Source: Prevotellaceae bacterium
GTDB lineage: Bacteria; Bacteroidota; Bacteroidia; Bacteroidales; UBA932
Assembly: GCA_031288865.1 (NCBI GenBank)
Contig: JAITQN010000141.1
Coordinates: 1 to 38,650, forward strand
Length of the DNA: 38,650 nt
Reading direction: 5' to 3'
The notes beneath the pieces were generated by a model. The model did no database searches and was not told the origin of the DNA. It saw nothing but the letters and a program-made list of their open reading frames with translations. A program made the translations under genes and the position numbers. Positions within the stretch are counted from its first letter, which is position 1. Every line of letters begins with the position of its first letter. Below are positions 18,875-27,291 of the stretch, one piece after another.

Positions 18875-20605
18875 CTACCCAATCCGTAATTCCTGCTTGA
18901 TACGTTCGAATTTGGCATGGAGTTCGGCAGTTACCTTGTCGAACTGCGCCCTGTCTTTTAAGTCGGCGCGCACACCGAAGTAGAATTTGATTTTCGGCTC
19001 GGTGCCCGACGGACGCACCGACACGATGGTGCCGTCGTGGGTGATGAATTGTAATACGTTCGACTTCTGCATGCGGATGGGGCTGCGCCGGCCGGTGAGC
19101 AGGTCGACCGACTCCGATTTGAGATAATCGTGAATACACGCCACTTTCGACCCGTCGATGCTTTGCGGAGGGTTGTCGCGAAACGCAACCATCATTTGTT
19201 GTATCTGCGCCAGTCCGTCTTTGCCTTTTTTGGTAATGGAGAGGAGCGTTTCCCTGTAGTAGCCGTATTCCGCGTAGATGTCGAGCAATACGTCGAACAT
19301 GGTTTTTCCTTGCGCCGCCGCCCAGGCCGCCATTTCGGCAAGGGTGCAGCAGGTGGCTACGGCGTCTTTGTCGCGCACAAATTCGCCGATGTTGTATCCG
19401 TAGCTTTCCTCGCCGCCGCCGATAAACACCTTCTTTCCTTCCTGCTCGCGGATTACTTCGGCAATGAATTTGAATCCGGTGAACACATTGTAATATTCCA
19501 CGCCGAACCGCTCTGCAAGCGTCTTCATGAGGTTAGTGGTGACAATGGTTTTGATGATATATTCCTTGCCGGTAAGTTTGCCGAGTTCCTTCCACCGGCG
19601 CAGCAGGTAGTAGGTGAGGAGCGACGCGGTTTGGTTGCCGTTCAGCAGGAAAAATTCTTTTTTATCATTGCGGATGGCAAGTCCTACGCGGTCGGCGTCG
19701 GGGTCGGAGGCCATGATCATGTCGGCGCCCGAGTCGGTGGCTTTTTCAATAGCCATCTTGAAGGCGCTGTGTTCTTCGGGGTTCGGCGACTCCACCGTGG
19801 GGAAATTTCCGTCGCTCACGTCCTGTTCCGGCACCCTGATGATGTTGCTGAATCCTTTGCGGCGCAGGGCTTCCGGAATGAGCACCACGCCCGTGCCGTG
19901 GAGCGGTGTATACACAATGCGTACCTGGTTGTTCTGTTGTATGGCCTCGGGCGAAAGCGCCAGGCTTAGTATTTTTTCGAGGTATATTTCGTCAATTTCC
20001 TTGCCTATGCGTTTGATATTTTCTCCCTGACCGGTGAATTGTACCATGGCGGGGTCGGTGATTTTTTCCACCTCGGCGATGATGTTGGTGTCGTGCGGCG
20101 AGGTAACCTGTGCGCCGTCGTCCCAGTAGGCTTTGTAGCCGTTGTACTCCTTTGGATTGTGTGACGCGGTGACCACTACGCCGCTTTGACAGCCTAAGTG
20201 GCGAATGGTGAAACTGAGTTCCGGCGTGGGACGCATGCCGTCGAAAAGAAACACCTTGATGCCGTTGGCTGCAAACACTTCGGCGGTGATTTGGGCGAAA
20301 TAAGCGCTGTTGTTGCGACTGTCGTGCGTGATGGCCACTTTGATTCCGGGCAAATCCGGAAAACTTTTCTTGAGGTAATTGGCCAGCCCCTGCGTAGCCA
20401 TCCCCACGGTGTATTTGTTCATGCGGTTGGTGCCTACGCCCATGATGCCGCGCAGACCGCCTGTGCCGAATTCGAGGTTTTTATAAAAACTTTCCTCCAG
20501 TTCCCTGGGATTTGTGTCGACTAATGCTTTTACCTGTGCTTTGGTTTCTTCGTCATAGCTTCCCGTGAGCCATGTTTCGATTCGTTGCTTAATGATTGGG
20601 TCCAT
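18875..20605 (-). CDS. Phospho-sugar mutase (phosphoglucomutase/phosphomannomutase family)
   Basis: FGTGGLRGIMGVGTNRMNKYTV, VVVTASHNPKEYNGYKAYWDDGAQV, DPDADRVGLA, VRPSGTEPKIKFYFGV. Confidence 0.96.
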   Translation of the reverse strand: MDPIIKQRIETWLTGSYDEETKAQVKALVDTNPRELEESFYKNLEFGTGGLRGIMGVGTNRMNKYTVGMATQGLANYLKKSFPDLPGIKVAITHDSRNNSAYFAQITAEVFAANGIKVFLFDGMRPTPELSFTIRHLGCQSGVVVTASHNPKEYNGYKAYWDDGAQVTSPHDTNIIAEVEKITDPAMVQFTGQGENIKRIGKEIDEIYLEKILSLALSPEAIQQNNQVRIVYTPLHGTGVVLIPEALRRKGFSNIIRVPEQDVSDGNFPTVESPNPEEHSAFKMAIEKATDSGADMIMASDPDADRVGLAIRNDKKEFFLLNGNQTASLLTYYLLRRWKELGKLTGKEYIIKTIVTTNLMKTLAERFGVEYYNVFTGFKFIAEVIREQEGKKVFIGGGEESYGYNIGEFVRDKDAVATCCTLAEMAAWAAAQGKTMFDVLLDIYAEYGYYRETLLSITKKGKDGLAQIQQMMVAFRDNPPQSIDGSKVACIHDYLKSESVDLLTGRRSPIRMQKSNVLQFITHDGTIVSVRPSGTEPKIKFYFGVRADLKDRAQFDKVTAELHAKFERIKQELRIG

Positions 20606-20626
20606 AATTTTTGGGTTTAGGTTATA

Positions 20627-21493
20627 TTATTGTTTTTGGAAACATCGCGCGAGCGCCTCTTCCCACGAGGGAATGGCGAGCCCGTATGTTGTTCTGATTT
20701 TCTCTTTACTCAGTATGCTATATTTGGGACGCGAGGCTTTCGTCGGATATTCGGCGGTGGCTACCGGCTGTATGGTGCAATGGCGCTGCCCGAGTTGCAT
20801 GATGCGCCGGGCGAAGTCGAACCACGTGCACACGCCCTCGTTGGTGTAATGATACACGCCCGGAACGAATTTCCGGTTGCCTTGAACCACGCTGTCGATT
20901 ATGGCGAGTAGTGCTTCGGCGAGGTCGGCGGCGTAGGTAGGAGAGCCGTGCTGGTCGTTCACCACGTTGAGGGTGGGACGTTCGGCGCCGAGGCGCAGCA
21001 TGGTGTTCACGAAATTATTGCCTTCGCGGGTGTAGAGCCATGCGGTGCGTACTACCATGGTTTGCGGGTGCGACAGGGCGGCGGTTTCGCCGGCAAGCTT
21101 ACTTCGTCCGTAGGCCGACTGTGGATTGGGTGCGTCGTCTTCGGTGTAGGGCGTCGTTTTTGTTCCGTCGAATACATAATCGGTGGAAATGTGAATAAGG
21201 CTTGCCCGACAAGCGCCGGCGGCATCGGCCATGTGTTGCACGGCCGTGGCGTTAACGGCGAAGGCCTTGTCTTCTTCGTCTTCCGCTCTGTCTACGGCGG
21301 TGTAGGCTGCACAATTGATGATGAATGAAGGCTGGTGCCGGTGTGTGTATGCCGCTACTGCGCGACGGTCGGCAAGGTCTAAATTATGAATATCGGTACA
21401 CAATAGCTGTAGCGTGGGATAGCGCGCGGCCGCTTCCTGCAGGTCGCGTCCCAATTGGCCATTACAGCCGGTGATAAGTATCTTTTTTGTCAT
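20627..21493 (-). CDS. rfbD: dTDP-4-dehydrorhamnose reductase
   Basis: MTKKILITGCNGQLGRDLQEAA...STDYVFDGTKTTPYTEDDAPNPQSAYGRSKLAGE; start moved from the ORF start at 22018. Confidence 0.94.
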   Translation of the reverse strand: MTKKILITGCNGQLGRDLQEAAARYPTLQLLCTDIHNLDLADRRAVAAYTHRHQPSFIINCAAYTAVDRAEDEEDKAFAVNATAVQHMADAAGACRASLIHISTDYVFDGTKTTPYTEDDAPNPQSAYGRSKLAGETAALSHPQTMVVRTAWLYTREGNNFVNTMLRLGAERPTLNVVNDQHGSPTYAADLAEALLAIIDSVVQGNRKFVPGVYHYTNEGVCTWFDFARRIMQLGQRHCTIQPVATAEYPTKASRPKYSILSKEKIRTTYGLAIPSWEEALARCFQKQ

Positions 21494-21565
21494 ATTTTGT
21501 CGTTTCACCGCCACGAAGATAGTAATATTTTTTAAATTCAAAATAATTGCTACCTTTGTCATCCT

Positions 21566-23236
21566 ATGGAACATTTTATAGTATCGGCAAGAAAATACCG
21601 CCCCTTGACTTTTGAATCGGTTGTGGGGCAGGAAAATATTGGCACTACGTTGAAAAATGCCATTCAGCGCAAGCAGCTGGCGCATGCCTATCTGTTTTGC
21701 GGCCCGCGCGGCGTGGGAAAAACGACATGCGCCCGCATTTTCGCAAAAACGATTAATTGCCAAAATCTGACGCCGGAACTGGAGGCGTGCGGCGAATGTG
21801 AGTCGTGCCGCTCGTTTGCCGAAGGCCGTTCCTACAGCATTCATGAGTTGGATGCGGCTTCCAACAACTCGGTAGACGATATCCGCGTGCTTACCGACCA
21901 AGTGCGCGTGCCGCCACAGATAGGCCACTACAGCGTATACATTATCGACGAGGTGCACATGCTTTCGTCGAGCGCGTTCAATGCGTTTCTGAAAACGCTG
22001 GAGGAGCCACCGGCGCATGCCATTTTTATTTTAGCCACCACCGAAAAACACAAGATACTTCCTACCATTTTGTCGCGTTGCCAGATCTACGATTTCAGCC
22101 GTATTTCCATTCCCGACATGGTGAAGCACCTTGCGAATATTGCGGCCAAAGAGGGCGTGCAGGCCGAGCCCGAAGCGCTGAACGTGATTGCCCGGAAAGC
22201 CGACGGCGCCATGCGCGACGCCCTTTCGATTTACGACCAGGCGGTGGCTTTTTGCGGCAGCAATCTGACGTATGCCAATGTCATCGAGAACCTGAACGTG
22301 CTCGATTATGAATATTATTTCAAGCTCACCGGCCATTTCACCAATCAGCGCTACGCCGATGCGCTGTTGTTGTTTGATGAAGTGCTGGCCAAGGGCTTTG
22401 ATGCGCAGCATTTCATTGCAGGGTTGAGCATCCACTTCCGGGATTTGCTGGTGTGTAAAGACCCTCGCACGCTGCCGTTGCTCGAGGTTGGCGATGCTGT
22501 GGCAAAACGTTATGCGGAGCAGGCGGAGCAGGTGTCATATCCTTTTTTGTATGAAGCGTTGCAGCTCACCAATGCGTGCGAAATGGGCTACAAGTCGAGT
22601 GGAAACCCGCGGCTGCATGTCGAACTCGCCTTGTTGCGCCTGTCGAATATAGACGCTGAAAAAAAAAACGATAGTGCCGAAGTAACAGCCGAAACAGCGA
22701 AAGCAGCGCCTGTGGTTGAGCCTGCACCGCCTCCGGCAACCCGTTCGATACATATTCCGAAAGTTTCATCACCCGCTTATACCCCGCCGGTTGTCAAGGA
22801 AATTTCATTGAAGGACGCTATGGCTCCAAAAGTGGAGCCGGGAAAGGTGGAGGTGCAGCAGGCGGAGCGAAAAAGTAATCTGTTTACACAAGCGCAACTG
22901 CTGGACGCGTGGACAGCGCTGGTGTTGCACGTGGCCGGCAAGCCGCGTTTGACCGCCGTATTGAAAGAGATTTCGCCGGAGTTGAAAGAGGAAGATACCA
23001 TCACTTTTCCAGTGTGGAACAGTCATCAAAAGGAATGGATAGAGAAAAATGAAACCATTCTGGGGTTCTTACGTGATAAATTGCAAAACGACAATATCAA
23101 GTTAGACGTCACGATAAACCAGCAGGAAGAAGGCGCCAAGGCGCCTTATACTCATGATGAAAAATTCCGGTTTCTGGTAGAACAATACCCGGTTGTAGCC
23201 CAGATGAAGCAGGTGATGAGTTTAGATATAAGATAA
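21566..23236 (+). CDS. dnaX: DNA polymerase III subunit gamma/tau
   Basis: ARKYRPLTFESVVGQENIGTTLKNAI...HAYLFCGPRGVGKTTCARIFAKTINC...IIDEVHMLS. Confidence 0.97.
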   Translation: MEHFIVSARKYRPLTFESVVGQENIGTTLKNAIQRKQLAHAYLFCGPRGVGKTTCARIFAKTINCQNLTPELEACGECESCRSFAEGRSYSIHELDAASNNSVDDIRVLTDQVRVPPQIGHYSVYIIDEVHMLSSSAFNAFLKTLEEPPAHAIFILATTEKHKILPTILSRCQIYDFSRISIPDMVKHLANIAAKEGVQAEPEALNVIARKADGAMRDALSIYDQAVAFCGSNLTYANVIENLNVLDYEYYFKLTGHFTNQRYADALLLFDEVLAKGFDAQHFIAGLSIHFRDLLVCKDPRTLPLLEVGDAVAKRYAEQAEQVSYPFLYEALQLTNACEMGYKSSGNPRLHVELALLRLSNIDAEKKNDSAEVTAETAKAAPVVEPAPPPATRSIHIPKVSSPAYTPPVVKEISLKDAMAPKVEPGKVEVQQAERKSNLFTQAQLLDAWTALVLHVAGKPRLTAVLKEISPELKEEDTITFPVWNSHQKEWIEKNETILGFLRDKLQNDNIKLDVTINQQEEGAKAPYTHDEKFRFLVEQYPVVAQMKQVMSLDIR

Positions 23237-23252
23237 TGTAATTCGTGAAAGG

Positions 23253-24134
23253 ATGAAAAACGCCGCATGGATATATACAGGTATTTTGCTCGCCATTGTC
23301 TTTTGGGGCATGTCGTTTGTGTGGGTCGACCAGTTGCTGGGCGCGGGCTTGCCCCCGTTCAGCCTTATAACGGCGCGGCTTGTTATTTCGGCCATCTTCT
23401 TGTCGCTTGTTTCCCTTGGCTTGGGAAAATTGCAGCGTCCCGCCCTCGCCGACCTGAAATGGATTGTTCTGATGGCGCTGTTTGAGCCGTTCCTCTACTT
23501 TATCGGCGAAACCAAAGGCATCCAACTGACCACGCCCACTACCGCCTCCGTGATTGTGTCTACCATTCCGTTGTTCGCCATGCTGCTGGGCTTTTTGGTG
23601 TACAAGGAAAGAATGAGCGGCCTTAATATTTTCGGTGCGGTGCTGGCGGCGGCGGGGGTTCTCCTGTCGGTTTTGAATGAAGAGATGTCGATAAAGGTAA
23701 ATGTATTGGGTGTGGTGATGCTGCTTTTTGCCGTGCTTTCCACGATTGGCTATTCTTTGGTCGTTAAAAAATTATCTTCGAAGTATAATGTATTTACGAT
23801 AGTTGTTTTCCAAAACACACTGGGCGCGCTCCTGTTCCTGCCGCTTGCCTTGTCGGAATACGGCGCATTGCACCAGTTCACTTTTTCCTTTGCAACGGCC
23901 TATCCGCTGGTTCTTTTGGCGCTGTTGCCCTCCACGATGTCCTTCATTTTTTATGTCAACTGCATACACCGCATCGGGGTGGTTCGCGCCAACATGTTTT
24001 CCACGTTGATGCCGGTGATTACGCTGCTTTTTTCGGCGGCGTTAGGCCGCGAGCTGTTGAACCTGCGCAACGGCACGGGCGTGCTCATTGTGATAGCAGG
24101 GCTGCTGTTGACGCAGGTGAGAAAGAAGAAGTAA
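23253..24134 (+). CDS. DMT-superfamily (EamA) transporter
   Basis: About 10 TM segments; AIVFWGMSFVWVDQLL; tandem EamA-like halves. Confidence 0.88.
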   Translation: MKNAAWIYTGILLAIVFWGMSFVWVDQLLGAGLPPFSLITARLVISAIFLSLVSLGLGKLQRPALADLKWIVLMALFEPFLYFIGETKGIQLTTPTTASVIVSTIPLFAMLLGFLVYKERMSGLNIFGAVLAAAGVLLSVLNEEMSIKVNVLGVVMLLFAVLSTIGYSLVVKKLSSKYNVFTIVVFQNTLGALLFLPLALSEYGALHQFTFSFATAYPLVLLALLPSTMSFIFYVNCIHRIGVVRANMFSTLMPVITLLFSAALGRELLNLRNGTGVLIVIAGLLLTQVRKKK

Positions 24135-24157
24135 GCGCTTTCTGTTTCAAGAAACAT

Positions 24158-24487
24158 TCACTTTCCGCTCGTTTTTATCAATATGCCCTCTTTTTTGATT
24201 TCTTCAATGAATGGATCTCCAGCCTGAAAATGTTCGGTGGGATAGGTTTTTGATTCAATGCGAAGATAAGGTTGTTTTATGCCAATATAAGGGAATAGCC
24301 TTTTGTCTATAAACCCCAATCCGGTGAATTCGTCGGCAACCAATGCCACATCAATATCCGACCATTCGTGTTGTGTGCCTTTGGCAAACGACCCGAACAA
24401 GATAACGGCACGTAGACGAACGCCTCGCCCCTCTATTTCCCGTGCATAGCTTTCAGCTATTTTGATTGCAGCATTTCGAGTAAGCAT
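24158..24487 (-). CDS. MNT-type nucleotidyltransferase (putative antitoxin of HEPN/MNT pair)
   Basis: LFGSFAKGTQHEWSDIDVALV = GSxxxGxxxxxSDxD signature. Confidence 0.88.
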   Translation of the reverse strand: MLTRNAAIKIAESYAREIEGRGVRLRAVILFGSFAKGTQHEWSDIDVALVADEFTGLGFIDKRLFPYIGIKQPYLRIESKTYPTEHFQAGDPFIEEIKKEGILIKTSGK

Positions 24488-24855
24488 GTTCGTATCTCCT
24501 TAACTTTTATCAGCTCGCTAGTTGTAAAACTTTCGGTGCAGACTTTATGTATTTTGTTCAGATAGTCGGGATAGCGGCTCGATAATTGGAAATCGTTAAA
24601 ATTTGCCAAAAACTCCATTCTGTCTTTGCCCAAATTGACATTGGAATTAATCAGTAGCCATGTAATATTGTGAATTTTGGGGGGCAAATTTCCCTCATGA
24701 TGTTTTACCCAAAGGGCTTTTGCCAATTTTTCAAGCGTTAAATGCGCCCAAAACAAGCAATGCAGATAACGTTTCCTGTCCAGTAAAGCGTCTACGGAAA
24801 GCCAGTCCTCTTCTGCCGAGTTTATCCAATAGTCAATATGTTGTTCTTTTGTCAT
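24457..24855 (-). CDS. HEPN-domain protein (putative toxin of HEPN/MNT pair)
   Basis: WINSAEEDWLSVDALLDRKRYLHCLFWAHLTLEKLAKALWV...FNDFQLSSRYPDY typical HEPN; overlaps MNT gene by 31 bp. Confidence 0.85.
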   Translation of the reverse strand: MTKEQHIDYWINSAEEDWLSVDALLDRKRYLHCLFWAHLTLEKLAKALWVKHHEGNLPPKIHNITWLLINSNVNLGKDRMEFLANFNDFQLSSRYPDYLNKIHKVCTESFTTSELIKVKEIRTCLLEMLQSK

Positions 24856-24911
24856 TATAATCGGTAAGCGCTCATTCTCCGCAAAGGTACGCAAAATATT
24901 CCATTTCCCCC

Positions 24912-24953
24912 AAACGCATCGCCGCCCGCCACAAGGTGGGCGGCGATGCGTTT
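24912..24953 (-). terminator. Very strong 19-bp hairpin terminator between FISUMP paralog B and the HEPN promoter
   Basis: AAACGCATCGCCGCCCGCC-ACAA-GGTGGGCGGCGATGCGTTT, fully paired with one G-T. Confidence 0.8.
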
Positions 24954-24998
24954 TAATTGCGGTGCAGCGAAGAAAGTCGCTATGCGGGGCTCACTTTA

Positions 24999-25727
24999 TT
25001 ACGATTTATCCTTAACGCATCTAACCTGTAGACCGGCAAATCGGTCATTGTAGTGCCATCCGGTGTGTCCCCATATAGTAATGCACGATATTGCAAATTT
25101 CGGATAGCGCTCATCAGCATCAGACGACCAGTATCTGGTAGCATGATATACACCACGTATTCTATCTGGGAGGGCAAAACCGCCATAACCCCAAACGGCG
25201 CCAAACGTATTGAGCGTAGTTTGTGTTTCGCCGGATAAATATGACGTCAGGTCTTCAAAGTCGGTCTTCGTAGGCACGCGCCACGGTGAGGGACACATCA
25301 CAGCCTTGTTTGCGTTCACATACGGCCAGTTGTAATAATAATAGGTCTTCCCGGTTTCGGAGTTGGTATAGCTGCGGCATTGCGGCTCGGTATCGCTTTC
25401 TTCAAAAGTTTTTTTGTCACATTCCGGGCAATGAACGGCGTCGCTCCACGTTTGGTTGCCGAATGTCCACGCTTGGTCGCTGGCGAAATAGTGTGAGGCC
25501 CCGGCTTTTTCATTGTCGCCACTCTTGCAGCCGGCAATCGCTGCCGCGACGAGGAGAACGGCAAGTGCAGAAACATTTTGCGCGCTTGCAGAAACATTTT
25601 GCGCGCTTGCAAAAACATTTTGCGCGCTTGCAGAAACCTTCTGCGCGTTTGCAGAAACCTTCTGCGCGTTTGCAGAAACATTTTGCGCGTTTGCAGAAAT
25701 CTCCTGTGTGAAAATTGATTTGTTCAT
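24999..25727 (-). CDS. FISUMP-domain lipoprotein (paralog B) with N-terminal heptad repeats
   Basis: MNKSIFTQEI-(SANAQNV-like)x6-SALAVLLVAAAIAGCKSGD lipobox; CPSPWRVPTKTDFEDL...RYWSSD...GLQVRCVKD. Confidence 0.82.
   Translation of the reverse strand: MNKSIFTQEISANAQNVSANAQKVSANAQKVSASAQNVFASAQNVSASAQNVSALAVLLVAAAIAGCKSGDNEKAGASHYFASDQAWTFGNQTWSDAVHCPECDKKTFEESDTEPQCRSYTNSETGKTYYYYNWPYVNANKAVMCPSPWRVPTKTDFEDLTSYLSGETQTTLNTFGAVWGYGGFALPDRIRGVYHATRYWSSDADERYPKFAISCITIWGHTGWHYNDRFAGLQVRCVKDKS
25567..25713. repeat. Seven 21-bp tandem repeats (last one degenerate) inside paralog B
   Basis: Unit gcagaaacattttgcgcgctt at 25567, 25588, 25609, 25630, 25651, 25672 and 25693, with substitutions. Confidence 0.95.
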
Positions 25728-25736
25728 CCCAGACAA
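25719..25736 (-). repeat. 18-bp inverted repeat arm TTGTCTGGGATGAACAAA spanning the paralog B start codon
   Basis: Exact reverse complement of 26012-26029. Confidence 0.9.
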
Positions 25737-26011
25737 AATTGCTAACGACGAAAGTGGCGCAGGCCGCGGGTTTTAGGGTTAGGTGAAAAAAGGAGAGGGG
25801 ATGAATAGAGTAAGAATAACAGGATAAAAATCGATAAAAAATTGATAAAAAGCCGTCACAGCAACACAAATTGACGAGTGGGAAGAAAAAGGGGAAGAAA
25901 AAAAATATAAAAATCCTGAAAGTCAATAATAGCAACAATCGACCTTACTTATTATATAAAATATAAAAAAACTAAATAATGATTATTAATCTGAGGGATA
26001 AAAGCACTGAA

Positions 26012-26029
26012 TTGTCTGGGATGAACAAA
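26012..26029 (+). repeat. 18-bp inverted repeat arm TTGTCTGGGATGAACAAA spanning the paralog C start codon
   Basis: Exact reverse complement of 25719-25736. Confidence 0.9.
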
Positions 26030-26573
26030 ACGAAAACAAAGGTAAGAAAGAATTTGGAAAGTGCAAAAAATGAGCCTCTTTTTACCCTCGAAGTGCAATC
26101 GGGCGGGGGAACGGCACACTAACGCTGATGTTGTTCACCTTGCCGGCTTGTGGCCTCTCTGCACAAAATGCTGGTGGAGTCACCCTGTCTAACTATAAGG
26201 CGCAGGCCGGACCGCGGTGACGGCAACGGTGCAACGGCACCCTGCGGGTTCAACGGTCGACTTTCCGGAATTTGATCCCTGTACGGGTTATACCCCCGGC
26301 GCTACGGCCGCTACGTGGACGCTGGTCGACCGTCGGGAGAGCAATAATGTGCAGTCATATAAGGTGCGGCTGATGCATGACGGCCGTTATTGGATGGTGC
26401 AGGATTTAAAGTTCGGGGACAAGTGCAGGGACAAGACACCTACTATTGGACTAGTACGTACCACAGTAATAACTACGTGTTCGTCCTGCACTTCTACGGT
26501 AGCTACTTAAGCTCCGGCACAGGCGCCAGCTCCAAGGAAATCGGTCACTCAGTGCGTTGCATCAGGAACTATT
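26021..26573 (+). pseudogene. Degraded FISUMP-domain surface protein (paralog C)
   Basis: Pieces in different frames: MNKTKTKVRKNLESAKNE...*; LMLFTLPACGLSAQNAGGVTLSNYKAQAGP; VTATVQRH...RLMHDGRYWMVQDLKFGDKC; YYWTSTYHSNNYVFVLHFYG...EIGHSVRCIRNY*. Confidence 0.8.
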
Positions 26574-26606
26574 AAACCGGTTGGGGCGTAAAAACATCAA
26601 AAGATA

Positions 26607-26636
26607 TTGCAAAACTTGTTTTTTTTCGTACATTTG
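26607..26636 (+). promoter_or_regulatory. sigma-ABfr-like promoter TTG-N19-TACATTTG
   Basis: TTG 26607-26609, TACATTTG 26629-26636, 30 bp before ATG at 26666. Confidence 0.75.
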
Positions 26637-26665
26637 TAGAAATAACGTTGTAAATGCTTTAGATT

Positions 26666-27286
26666 ATGAAAAAAACAATGAGTGTAATCTTATTGGCCGG
26701 CGCGCTGGCCGCTTGTAATGCCCCGTCCTCACAAATAAAAGACCTGCGGGATAAATCGTTTTCCGAACTGTTTACACAGGTCGACCCTGCCGCGGCCACC
26801 GGCAATGTATTTAAGTTGGTGGGACAGGATTTCTCGGTCATCACGGCCGGCACGGAACTGAACTATAACTCCATGACCGCCAGCTGGGGCGGCTGGGGCA
26901 TCCTCTTTAACGAGCCCGCCACGTGGTGCATCCTGCGGGCAAACCGCTACACGCTGGAATACATCAGGCGGGAAAACCTGTATACGATGTGCTACTTCGA
27001 TACCGCCTACAAGGATCAGGTGATGCTGTTCGGCAGCGCGTCGGGACGCGACAGCGACAAGATGAAGCAACACACCCTCACGCCGGTGGAAACCCCCGAG
27101 GGGAGCATCGCCTACAAGGAAGCCAAGTTAATCGTTGAATGTGAACTGCTGGAGATTACCACCGTGCAACCCGGCGACTTTTACACCGCCGACGCCCGCA
27201 CGTTTATTACCGACGCCTACGCCGAAGCGCACGACTACCACAAACTGGTGTTCGGAAAAATCACCGGGATGTGGGTGAAAAAATAA
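26666..27286 (+). CDS. Flavin reductase-family (FMN-binding split barrel) lipoprotein
   Basis: Lipobox ALAACNA; NVFKLVGQDFSVITAGTELNYNSMTASWGGWGILFNEP...RANRYTLEYI...SGRDSDKMK. Confidence 0.82.
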   Translation: MKKTMSVILLAGALAACNAPSSQIKDLRDKSFSELFTQVDPAAATGNVFKLVGQDFSVITAGTELNYNSMTASWGGWGILFNEPATWCILRANRYTLEYIRRENLYTMCYFDTAYKDQVMLFGSASGRDSDKMKQHTLTPVETPEGSIAYKEAKLIVECELLEITTVQPGDFYTADARTFITDAYAEAHDYHKLVFGKITGMWVKK

Positions 27287-27291
27287 CCGTT

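Noticed and set aside
20627-22018. 463-aa version of the RfbD ORF
   Set aside because: The N-terminal 170+ aa overlap dnaX in antisense; MTKKILITGCNGQLG is the natural start at 21493.
25286-25776. Plus-strand and alternate-frame ORFs over the 21-bp repeats (HFARLQK..., AETFCAL..., RRFLQT...)
   Set aside because: Because 21 is divisible by 3, stop-free repeats open several frames; only the minus-strand frame with a lipobox and FISUMP domain makes a plausible protein.
16405-26573. A complete diversity-generating retroelement in the window
   Set aside because: No reverse transcriptase, no Avd-like ORF and no template repeat were found; only possible target genes are present.
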